NCBI RefSeq assembly: GCF_030817835.1
Contig: NZ_JAUSZR010000001.1
Location: forward strand, 4,402,001-4,466,000
DNA: 64,000 nt
Origin: Pseudarthrobacter sp. W1I19
GTDB lineage: Bacteria > Actinomycetota > Actinomycetes > Actinomycetales > Micrococcaceae
Direction of reading: 5' to 3'
The notes beneath the pieces were generated by a model. The model was not told the origin of the DNA. It worked only from the letters and a program-made list of their open reading frames with translations, and ran no database searches. Positions within the stretch are counted from its first letter, which is position 1. Every line of letters starts with the position of its first letter. The position numbers and the translations under genes are program-made. Below, in pieces: positions 53,694 through 62,927 of the stretch.

Positions 53694-53987
53694 ATGCACT
53701 CCAATCGTCCCGCTGCCCCTTGGGCCGCCCCCGCTAATCCGGCGTTGACCAGACAGCGCCCCATGCTGATCAACCGCTGGAAATACCTTTTGCCGGACGA
53801 ACCGGTGCTTCTGCGCCGCGAAGGGCGCACCGTCAACGCAGGATGGATAGACGAAATCAATGATGACGCCACCATTCTCTGGGTATACCTGCATAGCGGG
53901 ATGGGCAGGGTGCTGATCCACGCCGAGGACGGGGTCGAAATCTGGCGCATAGACCCACGAGTGCATCAGGACCAAGCACTGACCTGA
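53694..53987 (+). CDS. Hypothetical protein
   Basis: 97 residues from ATG 53694, with GAGAAG upstream. Compact beta-rich middle (LINRWKYLLPDEPVLLRREG, AGWIDEINDDATILWVYLHS, GRVLIHAEDGVEIWRIDP). It reads as a real soluble protein, but no family is recognised. It sits between the hydroxyquinol operon and the IS256 element. Confidence 0.6.
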   Translation: MHSNRPAAPWAAPANPALTRQRPMLINRWKYLLPDEPVLLRREGRTVNAGWIDEINDDATILWVYLHSGMGRVLIHAEDGVEIWRIDPRVHQDQALT

Positions 53988-54203
53988 CACAAAACCGCGT
54001 TCAAAATCCCCCGGGACCGCGAGATCGGCGTGGTTTGAGACGGAATGCCCGTCGTCGTAGCCGCAGCTGCAAGCTCCATCGCCTTATGTAATGCTGGCCT
54101 GCAGTGGAAGACATCGGCGGGCCGAGACTCAAATAATCCGGCAGCAGCGTCACCGTCCGGCCCAGGAACTCACTCCTGTCCCTGTGACTCTCGTCATGCA
54201 GCC

Positions 54204-54211
54204 GCCCACGG
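54204..54211. repeat. Target-site duplication, left copy
   Basis: GCCCACGG directly before the left inverted repeat of the IS256-family element; identical to 55594-55601. Confidence 0.9.
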
Positions 54212-55593
54212 GGGACTGTCCGATAAACGGTGTGTGGGTCCGGCCGGTTTTCATTAGTGAGTGGTTCGTTCGAACCGTCCGGCGAAGGTAATCGCGAACG
54301 CGTTCAGCGCAGGCTTCCACCTCATTACCCAGCGTGCCCGACCGCCGCCGGTTGGATCAAGAGATCTGGTGACCAGATACAGGCATTTCAGGGCCGCGGT
54401 CTCGTTCGGAAAGTGCCCGCGGGCCCTCACGGCCCTCCGGTAGCGGGCATTGATCGACTCGATCGCGTTCGTCGTGCAGATCACCCGCCGGATCTCCGCG
54501 TCGTACTCAAGGAACGGCACGAACTCGGCCCAGGAGGACTCCCAGAGCCGCACGATTGCCGGATATCGCTGGCCCCACTCGGCCGTGAACTCGGCGAACC
54601 GCTCCTTCGCGGCCTGCTCGGACGGGGCCGTGTAGACCGGCTTGAGGGCCTTGACGATCCCGTCGCGGTGCTGGCGGCCGGCGTAGCGGAAGCTGTTGCG
54701 GATCAGGTGCACGATGCACTGCTGCACCACCGTCCGCTCCCAGGTGGTCGTGATCGCCTCCGGCAAACCCTTGAGCCCATCGCAGACAGCGATGAATACG
54801 TCTTCCACGCCCCGGTTCTTCAGCTCCGAGAACACCTGGAGCCAGAACCGGGCGCCCTCGGCGCCGTCACCGGCCCAGATCCCCGGAATCTCCCGCTCCC
54901 CGTTCACGGTGACACCCATGACGACATAGAACGGAGTGTTGCGCACCTGCCCGTCACGGACCTTGACCACGATCGCGTCCACGAAGAGCACCGGATAGAC
55001 CGGATCCAGTGGACGGGAAGACCACTCCGCGAGTTCGCCAACAACTTTCTCCGTAATGCGGCTGATGGTGTCTTTGGAGACCCTGGCCCCGTAGACCTCC
55101 TCGAAATGCGCGGCGATTTCCCCCGTGGTCAATTCCCGGGCAGAGAGCGAGAGGACAATCTGGTCGATCCCGTCCAAACGCCGTTTCCGCTTGGGCACAA
55201 TCACCGGCTCGAAAGAACCGTCCCGATCCCGGGGCACCTCAATCTCGACCGGACCGATCTCAGTCAGCACGGTCTTCGACCTGGTGCCGTTGCGCATGTT
55301 GGCTGCGATCGGCGTCTGGCCATGCTCGTGGCCAAGGTGCTCGGTCAGTTCCGCTTCCAGCGCGGACTCCAGCACATTCCTCGTCAGCTGGTTCAGCAGC
55401 CCGCCCGGGCCTACCAGGCTCACACCCTGCTCCTTGGCCTGCGCAAGCAGCTGCTCCGCAAGCTCCTTCTGATCGATGATCTCTCCCGTCACAGGATCGA
55501 TCATCACCCCTGTCATCTCGGTCGTGGACTCTGACACGGCCGTCTCCTTTCGGATCAGGCCGGACCCTCACACACCGTTTTTCTTACAGTCCC
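54212..55593 (-). mobile_element. Intact IS256-family insertion sequence (1382 bp)
   Basis: Imperfect terminal inverted repeats of about 35 bp: the left starts GGGACTGTCCGATAAACGG and continues TGTGTGGGTCCGGCC; the right, read inward, starts GGGACTGTAAGAAAAACGG and continues TGTGTGAGGGTCCGGCC. They are flanked by perfect 8-bp duplications GCCCACGG. One full-length transposase lies inside on the minus strand. Intact ends and exact duplications point to a recent insertion. Confidence 0.95.
54254..55537 (-). CDS. IS256-family transposase
   Basis: 427 residues. Mutator-type DDE transposase: SKDTISRITEKVVGELAEWS with PVLFVDAIVVKVRDGQVRNT (first Asp), FIAVCDGLKGLPEAITTTWE (second Asp region) and VICTTNAIESINARYRRAVR (Glu). 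Length and order are standard, with no frameshift, so it should be active. Confidence 0.95.
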   Translation of the reverse strand: MSESTTEMTGVMIDPVTGEIIDQKELAEQLLAQAKEQGVSLVGPGGLLNQLTRNVLESALEAELTEHLGHEHGQTPIAANMRNGTRSKTVLTEIGPVEIEVPRDRDGSFEPVIVPKRKRRLDGIDQIVLSLSARELTTGEIAAHFEEVYGARVSKDTISRITEKVVGELAEWSSRPLDPVYPVLFVDAIVVKVRDGQVRNTPFYVVMGVTVNGEREIPGIWAGDGAEGARFWLQVFSELKNRGVEDVFIAVCDGLKGLPEAITTTWERTVVQQCIVHLIRNSFRYAGRQHRDGIVKALKPVYTAPSEQAAKERFAEFTAEWGQRYPAIVRLWESSWAEFVPFLEYDAEIRRVICTTNAIESINARYRRAVRARGHFPNETAALKCLYLVTRSLDPTGGGRARWVMRWKPALNAFAITFAGRFERTTH

Positions 55594-55601
55594 GCCCACG
55601 G
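55594..55601. repeat. Target-site duplication, right copy
   Basis: GCCCACGG directly after the right inverted repeat; identical to 54204-54211. Confidence 0.9.
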
Positions 55602-55721
55602 GGGTGAGTGGGTAGGTGCAAGGCCTAGCGGTTTTGGAGGCGGCTTCACAGCGTCATCATCATGAACAACGTCTATGGCGCGGGTGCCACGTCTTAGTAC
55701 CTGCAGTGCGCATGACCGGTA

Positions 55722-56612
55722 TTAGCGGAGGGTTAGGTGGGCATAGGTGGTGGAGAACCGTGCACGGTAATCACTAGGTGACACACGTAGTCGCGCCAGG
55801 AAGCTGCGGCGCATCGTTTCGGTGCTGCCAAAGCCCGAGGCAGGGCCACGGCAGTGCCGCAATGACCAGCATCCAGCATCCAGCATCGCCTTAGCATGGT
55901 CCAGACGGACCTGTTCGACGAATTTTGTGGGCGACGTCCTAAGTTCTGAGGCGAAAAGTCTTGAAACCTGCCGCGTGCTCAGCGGGGCAATGGAGGCCAT
56001 CGAGTCGACGCTGTGGTCCTAGGCAGGCTGCGCCGAAACAAGATTAATAACGTCCCGCAAGGGGCACTGCGGGTTGTCCTGACTTGAAGGGTGCAGAGAA
56101 CTGCGGCTGGCCACCAGGGCGCTGCATGAACAACACGAGGTTTCGTGCAACTTCGCGCGCCACCTCCACCCCGTGGTCCTGCTCCACCAATGCAAGAGCA
56201 AGGTCAATTCCGGCGGAGACACCCGCCGATCTAAATACGAGAATCGCCGGATAGGAGCGCGAAAACACCTCTACATGCCTCCAGTTTGTAGTGGCCTTGC
56301 GACCGGTCAAAACTCCAGCTGACGCCAAAACGAAGGCCCCGGTGTAAATCGACACCAGACGTCGGACGTGGGGAGCCCTTGTTGGACTGTCTCTACAAGC
56401 TTCTTCGGGATCGGCTTGCCTACTAAGTCATCACTTCCCGGCACAACGAGAGCATCGACGTCCGCCCAATCACCAGCGGTACCGTCAACCGTCAACTGGG
56501 TTCCGATAGATGTGAACACAGGAGCGCCATTGGGTGAAACATAATGGAGAGCGTAGTTCGCGCCGTACTTGTTTGCTTCTGCAAAGACCTCGGCCGGGCC
56601 GGAAACGTCCGA
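55722..56612 (-). pseudogene. GlxA-like AraC regulator (ThiJ/PfpI plus HTH), decayed
   Basis: Minus-strand pieces in several frames line up in order: DVSGPAEVFAEANKYGANYA with VDALVVPGSDDLVG (56.6-56.35 kb), then SIYTGAFVLASAGVLTGRKA and SAGVSAGIDLALALVEQDHG (56.35-56.1), then LSTRQVSRLFASELRTSPTK and FGSTETMRRSFLARLRVSPS (56.0-55.72). Together they are a GlxA/FtrA-type regulator with an amidotransferase-like sensor and C-terminal AraC HTH. At least three frameshifts and a missing N-terminus, cut off near 56612, make it non-functional. Confidence 0.85.
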
Positions 56613-58050
56613 ACGGGGAATTGCGAACCTGGAACGATACGGGATGAAATTTGCACGTGAAGAAAATGGGCGATCTCGCAGCGTTTCTTTGGCGCACACA
56701 CGTTTCGGCGTACCGCTTTCGCCGGAGACTATACGGGACTGGAAATTCAACGCACCCTGGTCAGACGTGCAGAACAACTCCGCGTTCCAATCCTGGACAC
56801 CCTCTACATTACAAAGTTGCTTGTCCGAGATAACGCCATCTTCGGCGCCTACGGATTTGATCTGGACAACGGGAGCCGGTACGTCATCTACGCCGATGCA
56901 GTCATTCTGGCAGCAGGAGGCCATAACAGGATATGGCGGCGTTCTTCCTCCCGACGCGACGAGAACACGGGTGATTCATTCCGGCTGGCCGTCGAAGCCG
57001 GTGGACGGATTAGAGACCCGGAACTCGTCCAATTCCACCCATCCGGAATCATCGAGCCCGAAAACGCGGCCGGAACACTAGTTTCCGAAGCGGCGCGCGG
57101 GGAGGGTGGAATCCTCCGCAACGCTCTGGGTGAACGCTTCATGGAGCGCTACGACCCCGAACGGATGGAACTTTCCACACGCGATCGCGTTGCCCTAGCT
57201 GCCTACACGGAGAGATAAAGGAAGGCCGGGGTACGGTCAACGGCGGCGTCTGGCTGGACGTGTCTCACCTTCCGCGTGAGGTCATTATGGAACGCCTGCC
57301 CAGGGTCTATCAGACCATGCTGGAACTTCAAATGCTGGAAATCACGAAGGAACCGATTGAGATTGCTCCGACTGCACATTACTCGATGGGGGGAGTATGG
57401 GTTCGACCTGAGAACCATAGAACAGACGTTGAAGGTCTTTACGCTATCGGGGAAGCAGCAAGTGGACTTCACGGCGCTAACAGGCTGGGCGGAAACTCAC
57501 TCATAGAATTGGTGGTATTCGGGCGGATCGTGAGACAAGCCGCAGCGACCTATTCGACCACGCTGGAAACGCAATACCGGTCGCATGCTGCACTATCAGA
57601 GGCAAGGTCCGAAGTAGATTCACTCCTTCGCTCACACGGGAAGGAAAATGTGCGGGAACTCCAGCGCGCCGTCCGGGACACGATGACAGAACACGCCGGC
57701 GTCGTGCGCAGAATCCGGTTTACTCGCAGGTCTGGCGGAGCTGGATGCGATCGAGGACCGAGCCAAAAATATCGGGGTTCACCCCGACATTGCCGGCGAC
57801 CAAGACCTAGCTCACGCGTTCGATCTCAAATCTGCTTTGCTCGCCGCGCGCGCCACGTTAGAAGCTGCGTTGGAGCGTCTCGACCCGGGGATGCCACAAC
57901 CGCTCCGACTACCCCGAGCAAGATGACAGTTTACAGGTGAACCTCGTCTGGTCCCCCGGGGCACTGGAACGCGAAATCGTCCCTCCTGTTCCCGATGAGA
58001 TCGCCCGGCTAATGCAGGAGGTGTCAACAGCAGGAAAACTGGTGGAGTAA
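56612..58050 (+). pseudogene. FAD-dependent fumarate reductase/aspartate oxidase-type flavoprotein, decayed
   Basis: Plus-strand segments in changing frames: NLERYGMKFAREENG, then TGLEIQRTLVRRAEQLRVPI, YVIYADAVILAAGGH, GDSFRLAVEAGGRIRDPELVQFHPS (in parts), IAPTAHYSMGGVWV, LYAIGEAASGLHGANRLGGN, and SRGCHNRSDYPEQDD to TAA 58048-58050. This is the SdhA/FrdA/NadB flavoprotein family without its N-terminal FAD motif. Frames break near 56690, 57215 and 57710 and near the end. It abuts the GlxA-like remnant head to head at about 56612. Confidence 0.85.
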
Positions 58051-58172
58051 CTTCTACGTCTCTAGCCGCAATTTACAGAGGCCCGTCCCAGCCGCAATGC
58101 AAATCTGCGCGGCGAACACACGAAATCTGCAACGACACACAAGGACTTCCCTCGTTTTTCCGTTTAGTTCAC

Positions 58173-58679
58173 GTGAGTGAGATTGCTCTTTGGAGGGGCA
58201 TGACTGCTCAGCAGTTCGTGGAAAATCAGCACCATGCCATCGTCTCTGGTGGTGTCATTCACCTGCAGTGGCGCGCTCCAGAGGTCACAGAAGAAAACGT
58301 CACTGCCGCTTTGGCAAGCGTCACCGAAATCAGGGCAGAAGCAGTCCATCCGCGCTTATTGAGCTATGCGGCTACGAACGGTGAACTACCGGCCCATGAA
58401 GCGGTCGCGGCAGGACCGTTGCCCGGGACTCGGCTGGCTATAGTCGCTTGTTCACCGGTCGACTGGGCAACGGCATATTTCTACCTGAGCAAAGTGCGGC
58501 CCAGATGTACGGCGAGACTATTTACGTCCCTTTCTGAGGCATTTTCCTGGCTCGCCACGGATTTGAGGGCCGGAGGAGGAAAGCTGACCCACAGCGCAGA
58601 TCAACGGCGAAGCCTCCTAGTAGTCCGCAATCCGGCTAACAGACGGATATTCGTCCAGCTAGGACACACCCCAATCTGA
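58173..58679 (+). CDS. Hypothetical protein, STAS-like (DUF7793 type)
   Basis: 168 residues from GTG 58173. The order VIHLQWRAPEVTEENVTAAL, then PLPGTRLAIVACSPVDWATA, then CTARLFTSLSEAFSWLATDL resembles small SpoIIAA/STAS-like proteins common in Arthrobacter. No enzymatic motif. It is bounded by pseudogenes and an IS remnant, so its promoter context is probably rearranged. The family link is from memory and uncertain. Confidence 0.55.
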   Translation: MSEIALWRGMTAQQFVENQHHAIVSGGVIHLQWRAPEVTEENVTAALASVTEIRAEAVHPRLLSYAATNGELPAHEAVAAGPLPGTRLAIVACSPVDWATAYFYLSKVRPRCTARLFTSLSEAFSWLATDLRAGGGKLTHSADQRRSLLVVRNPANRRIFVQLGHTPI

Positions 58680-58883
58680 CGTCAGACGTCTCTGACAAGA
58701 GAGATTGGGTTGTGGGCGGAAGCTCCGGCTTGTTCTCTGGCGCCCGAGCAGTGTCAACAGAGGACAAAGAGCCACCCCCGCCCAGGCCGATTCCACCAAG
58801 ACCAGATTCGTTGAACTATTGCGGCTATTCTCCGGCACCCCGCCCCGGTTTCCTTTCCGTCCGACTGTCAGGGTGGGATCCAT

Positions 58884-59451
58884 GGCGAAGTCAAGTGGTG
58901 GGAGCAACGCGGGGTGGTTATGCCGCTTGCAGCAGCTGGTTCAGCCGGTTGGCTGGGGTATCGAGGTTCAGGGTGGGTCGGGGCCGGCGGTTGAGCTTTG
59001 CGGCGATCCGGTTGAGGTCTTCGGGGGTGTGGACTGAGAGGTCGGAGCCTTTCTCGAACCAGAAGCGCAGGAGCCGGTTGGTGTTCTCGTTGGTGCCCCG
59101 CTGCCAGGGTGAGTGCGGGTCGCAGAAGTAAAGGGTGGTCTCGAGGGCGGTCTGGATTTTCGCGTAGCCGGCCAGTTCTGTCCCGCGGTCCCAGGTGATG
59201 GAGCGGCGCAGGTGGTCCGGGAGTTGGGCCATCTCCCGGATCATCGCCGCGGCGACGGTTTCTGCGGTGTGGTCCCCGGGCAGGTGCAGCAGGATGGTGA
59301 ACCGGGTTGAGCGCTCGACGAGGGTGCCGATCGCGGTCCCGTCCGAGCCGATGATCAGGTCCCCTTCCCAATGTCCAGGGATGGCCCGGTCCTGGACCTC
59401 TGCGGGGCGTTCGCTGATTTTGAACGCCTCTTTGTACGGGCTGCTCTTGCG
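58884..59451 (-). mobile_element. IS30-family remnant: terminal repeat and transposase catalytic core
   Basis: The end of the element lies near 58884 (GGCGAAGTCAAGTGGTGGGA, an IS30-type terminus). The minus-strand frame encodes the DDE core: PGHWEGDLIIGSDG (Asp), SITWDRGTELAGY (Asp) and WQRGTNENTNRLLRFW (Glu), ending RLNQLLQAA at 58918. The N-terminal HTH and the other end of the element are missing. It is joined directly and in frame to the kinase gene on its left-reading side. Confidence 0.88.
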
Positions 59452-60429
59452 CCGGGAGACGGGTTCACTTGCTTCGAGGAGATCAAGTTCCGCGCGGCGG
59501 GGCATGCCTTCCCAGTCACCTGGCACGAGGCATGCGAAGGCACCGGATCTCACCGCTGTTGCCAGCCGGCCGGGTACGTCCAGGCCTTGCAGGAGTTCGG
59601 CGATGTAGCCGGCCACGAAGGCATCGCCGGCACCAACGGTGTCAACGGGTGTGATCGGAATAGCAGATTGCTCATATGTGATGCCGTCGACCAGGGCAAG
59701 GCATCCTTCAGAACCGCGCTTGATGATGACCTGGCTGGGACCCAGGTGGCTTATCCGCAACGCGAGCTCACTGGGTAAGCCTGCTCCGAGGGCGATGGCC
59801 GCTTCATCATCGCCAGCGAAGACGACGTCAGCCGACGCGGCGATCCGGCGAAAACAGTCACCGGCATCCTGGCGTGTCCAGAGGGCGGAGCGGTAGTTCA
59901 GGTCAAAGGAGACAAGCGTCCCCGCTGCCCTGGCGTAGCTGATGGCGAGGTCGATGGCGGCCGCGGCGGAGGAGGACAGGCCCGGGGTGATACCCGTTAT
60001 GTGCAGCAGCCGGGCTGCCGCTATCTCCTCTGCCGGGACGTCTGCGGGAGCGAGCCGGGATCCTGCGCTGCCGGTTCGGTAGTACCAGATTTTCTGGATG
60101 TCCATGGTGCGGCGTTCTTTGACCATCAGCCCCGTGGGGGCGGAGTCGTCCCGTGCTGCGGCGACGTGGATCCCTTCTGCGCGCAGTTCCCGCAGGACAA
60201 GGTCGCCGAGGCTGTCGGCACCCACGCGCCCGGCCCAGGTCACGGTACTGCCCAGTCTTTGCAGTGCAATCGCGAAGTTGCTTTCGGCACCGCCGATGCC
60301 GAGGCTAAGCGACGCAGTGTGGGCCAGGGGCCCTGGCGTGTCCGCTTTCACCAGTGCCATCGTCTCGCCCAACGTGACGACCTCTGAGGCGCTCCGGCCC
60401 AGCCGTAAAGGATCAGACATACTGCTCAT
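58918..60429 (-). CDS. kdgK: 2-keto-3-deoxygluconate kinase fused to IS30 transposase fragment
   Basis: Start ATG 60429 (GGGGAAAGG upstream; overlaps the aldolase stop as ATGA). Residues 1-326 are a complete PfkB-family sugar kinase: VVTLGETMALVKAD, LGIGGAESNFAIALQRLGS, and signature DTVGAGDAFVAGY with catalytic Asp near 269. By context it phosphorylates 2-keto-3-deoxygluconate to KDPG. Its own stop is lost, and translation continues in frame for 177 residues of IS30 transposase core. The kinase domain looks intact; whether the chimera folds is unknown. Confidence 0.85.
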   Translation of the reverse strand: MSSMSDPLRLGRSASEVVTLGETMALVKADTPGPLAHTASLSLGIGGAESNFAIALQRLGSTVTWAGRVGADSLGDLVLRELRAEGIHVAAARDDSAPTGLMVKERRTMDIQKIWYYRTGSAGSRLAPADVPAEEIAAARLLHITGITPGLSSSAAAAIDLAISYARAAGTLVSFDLNYRSALWTRQDAGDCFRRIAASADVVFAGDDEAAIALGAGLPSELALRISHLGPSQVIIKRGSEGCLALVDGITYEQSAIPITPVDTVGAGDAFVAGYIAELLQGLDVPGRLATAVRSGAFACLVPGDWEGMPRRAELDLLEASEPVSRRKSSPYKEAFKISERPAEVQDRAIPGHWEGDLIIGSDGTAIGTLVERSTRFTILLHLPGDHTAETVAAAMIREMAQLPDHLRRSITWDRGTELAGYAKIQTALETTLYFCDPHSPWQRGTNENTNRLLRFWFEKGSDLSVHTPEDLNRIAAKLNRRPRPTLNLDTPANRLNQLLQAA

Positions 60430-60845
60430 GGCCTTTCCCCCGCTGCGGCCTTCGCGCTCCTGTTTGCGAGAGCCTCGGCCACCATTTCCGTGAGCGCCTG
60501 TGCCCGAAGGACCAGAGCGTCCAGGTCGCCATCGTCGAAGGCGTCCTGGAGCAACGGGCCGCCCATGCTCACCGCCAGCGCCCCCGCATTGATCCAGGCC
60601 GGGGCTTCGCCGATGCCCACTCCCCCGCTGGGAATCACTTGGAGATCGGGGAAGGGACCCCGGAGCTGGGCCAGGTAGCCGGGTCCGACGACGGAGGCGG
60701 GAAAGACTTTTACCGCTGTTGCGCCAGCGTTCCATCCAGCCAGCAGCTCGGTGGGTGTGAGTCCGCCGGGATAGACCGGAACGTCACGTGCCGCGCAGAC
60801 GGAATCGGCCGTAGCCGTTATTTCCTTTGGGTAATCAATGGGCAC
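60426..60845 (-). pseudogene. eda: KDPG aldolase, N-terminally truncated
   Basis: 139 residues against about 210 normally. Retained: DVPVYPGGLTPTELLAGWNA, Schiff-base Lys in GATAVKVFPASVVGPG, and IPSGGVGIGEAPAWINAGAL. Lost: the first 75-100 residues with the catalytic Glu and Arg. It starts 3 bp after the stop of the DUF3040 gene, so the cut is a deletion scar rather than a short family member. The stop overlaps kdgK (ATGA), the remains of a KDG-degradation operon. Confidence 0.8.
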
Positions 60846-60848
60846 TAT

Positions 60849-61247
60849 TTAAACCCACCAGAACAGCAGGGCCCACCACGCGGCGTTGCTGAAGGTCTCC
60901 TTTGATGCTTGCTTCGGTGTCGCCGTCGTGCCGCCGGTGGTCTTTGTCTTCTTCAGACCCGGCGCCTGCTTCGCGGACAAGCTTTTAGTCGCCAAGTAGA
61001 GCCCGGTCACCATGGTGGCAAAGCCTGTTAGCCCGATGATGAGATTGGCAGCGGGGTTCTGGAGTGCGAGGCCGAAGAGTAGTAGGACGAAGCCGGCAAC
61101 TGTCATTAGTACGCCGCCGACGACGCTGCGGTTAGATGATGAGGGGCCTGGGTCAGTTTCCATGGTTTGGGCAAACTGAGGATCGTCCTCCTTGAATTGC
61201 TTCTCAAGTTGCTCCAGCATTTGCTGCTCGCGTTCAGAGAGTGCCAT
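60849..61247 (-). CDS. DUF3040-family membrane protein
   Basis: 132 residues. N-terminus MALSEREQQMLEQLEKQFKE is the DUF3040 signature. Two membrane segments (VVGGVLMTVAGFVLLLFGLA and AANLIIGLTGFATMVTGLYL) and a basic Thr/Lys-rich tail follow, ending in AAWWALLFWWV. The aromatic last residues look odd for the family, and the gene stops just at the deletion junction with eda, so its C-terminus may be altered. Function unknown. Confidence 0.85.
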   Translation of the reverse strand: MALSEREQQMLEQLEKQFKEDDPQFAQTMETDPGPSSSNRSVVGGVLMTVAGFVLLLFGLALQNPAANLIIGLTGFATMVTGLYLATKSLSAKQAPGLKKTKTTGGTTATPKQASKETFSNAAWWALLFWWV

Positions 61248-61493
61248 CAGGCGGTCCTGCCCGGCTCTTGTGTCGGCGCTGTGGATACCTTACCGAAGGT
61301 GCCGACGCGCGGGGTGAGAAGCAGACGGCTACTGGTTCTGTTTGAAAGGCGGATAGCCATGAGGTCTTCTCTCTTGTTCTTTTCGTGGAATGTGCGGCCA
61401 GGCCAGGTTGTCCGAAATGCAGAGGATTTCCCTGCTTGGCCCGGCTCCGGAGGGGCTAAAGGCTTACAGATACTGCAGCAACTGCTGTGGCGG

Positions 61494-62927
61494 CTATTGC
61501 TGTGGCCGGCCGTAGGTCTCCAGGAGGCGGAGCCATATCTCGCTCACCGTTGGGTAGGCGGGAACAGCATGCCAGAGCCGGTCCAAAGGAACCTCGGATA
61601 CGACTGCGATGGTCGCTGCTTGCAGCAGGTCACTGACGTCCGGGCCTGCGAAGGTCATGCCCAGGATGACCTTTCGGTCCTCGTCGACGACCATGCGGGC
61701 CGTGCCCTTGTAGCCGTCGGCGTGTAAGCCGGCGCCGGCCACGTGCCCGATTTCGTAGTCGACCACCCGAATGTCGTAACCGGCCCTTTCCGCGGCAACG
61801 GCGGTAAGACCTACGGAGGCGATTTCCGGGTCGGTGAAAGTGACCTGTGGTACGGCGGCATGGTCCGCTGTTGCCACGTGGCGTCCCCAGGGGGCGTCCA
61901 TCACTTCCGCACCCTTTGCTCTTGCGACGATGACGTCTCCAGCCGCCCGTGCCTGGTACTTGCCTTGGTGGGTTAGCAGCGCACGGTTTGTTACATCTCC
62001 TGCCGCGTACAGCCAGTCAAAGCCGGGGACCCGCAAAGTGTCATCGGTTTCTATCCAGTCACCTGGGATGAGACCAACAGTGTCGAGCCCAACGTCCCAG
62101 GTATTCGGGGTCCGGCCCGTCGCGATGAGCACTTCCTGTGCTGCAATAGTGTTGCCGTCACCGGTTTCGATGGTGACGCCGGTAGCGGTGCGGTGGACGC
62201 TGGTGGTTTTGGTGTCAAGCAGCAGGGTCACGTTTTGTTCACGGAGAGCCGTGGCAACGAGCTCTCCGGCAAACGGTTCCATGGCGGAGAGGAGGCCGCT
62301 GCGGGCGATCAGGGTCACTGTCGTTCCGAATCCGGCGAAAGCTGTTGCTATCTCCGTGGCGACTACGCCTCCGCCGATGATGGCGAGGCTTTCCGGTGCG
62401 GTCTTGATACTGGTCGCTTCCCTGCTGGTCCAGGCCCGGGCTTCGGCCAGCCCTTCGATGTCGGGCAGGAGCGAGGCTGAGCCTGTCGCCACCGCGACGG
62501 CGTGCCGGGCGGTTAGCTCAGTCGTTGAGCCGTCTGCCGCGGTGACGGTGACTCTTTTGGTGCCTGTTATCCGGCCATGCCCTCGGACCAGGCCGATCCC
62601 GGCACTGTTGAGCCACTGGACTTGTCCAGCGTCGGACCAGTTGCTGGTGTAGTAGTCCCGGCGTGCCAGTACTGCTTCGACGTTAAGTTGCCCTGTGACA
62701 GCCTCGGCAGCGCCTGGGAGCCGGCGGGCTGCACGCAGTGCCTGGGCGGAACGCAGCAGGACTTTGGAGGGCATGCATGCCCAGTAGGAGCACTCTCCAC
62801 CGACGAGTTCGTTCTCAACGATGACGGCGGTGAGGCCGCCCTGGACGGCGCGGTCGGCGATGTTTTCGCCAACTGCACCGCCGCCAAGGATGATCAGGTC
62901 GTACTCTGCTGAACTGGGCCCGCTCAT
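61494..62927 (-). CDS. Pyridine-nucleotide disulfide oxidoreductase, atypical
   Basis: 477 residues. FAD fold LIILGGGAVGENIADRAVQG, redox-active CxxxxC in GGECSYWACMPSK, second fold LAIIGGGVVATEIATAF, FAD contact WLYAAGDVTNRALLTHQG, and dimerisation domain VPQVTFTDPEIASVGLT. The usual active-site HPTxSE near the C-terminus reads YPTVSE, so the catalytic His is Tyr. It is thus not a standard lipoamide or glutathione enzyme; a role in reducing quinones or small electrophiles is possible. ATG 62927 overlaps the VOC gene stop (ATGA). Confidence 0.87.
   Translation of the reverse strand: MSGPSSAEYDLIILGGGAVGENIADRAVQGGLTAVIVENELVGGECSYWACMPSKVLLRSAQALRAARRLPGAAEAVTGQLNVEAVLARRDYYTSNWSDAGQVQWLNSAGIGLVRGHGRITGTKRVTVTAADGSTTELTARHAVAVATGSASLLPDIEGLAEARAWTSREATSIKTAPESLAIIGGGVVATEIATAFAGFGTTVTLIARSGLLSAMEPFAGELVATALREQNVTLLLDTKTTSVHRTATGVTIETGDGNTIAAQEVLIATGRTPNTWDVGLDTVGLIPGDWIETDDTLRVPGFDWLYAAGDVTNRALLTHQGKYQARAAGDVIVARAKGAEVMDAPWGRHVATADHAAVPQVTFTDPEIASVGLTAVAAERAGYDIRVVDYEIGHVAGAGLHADGYKGTARMVVDEDRKVILGMTFAGPDVSDLLQAATIAVVSEVPLDRLWHAVPAYPTVSEIWLRLLETYGRPQQ

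Noticed and set aside
54230..55534. Plus-strand frame of 434 codons inside the IS element
   Set aside because: Complement of the transposase; His/Asp/Arg-rich with no fold signals.
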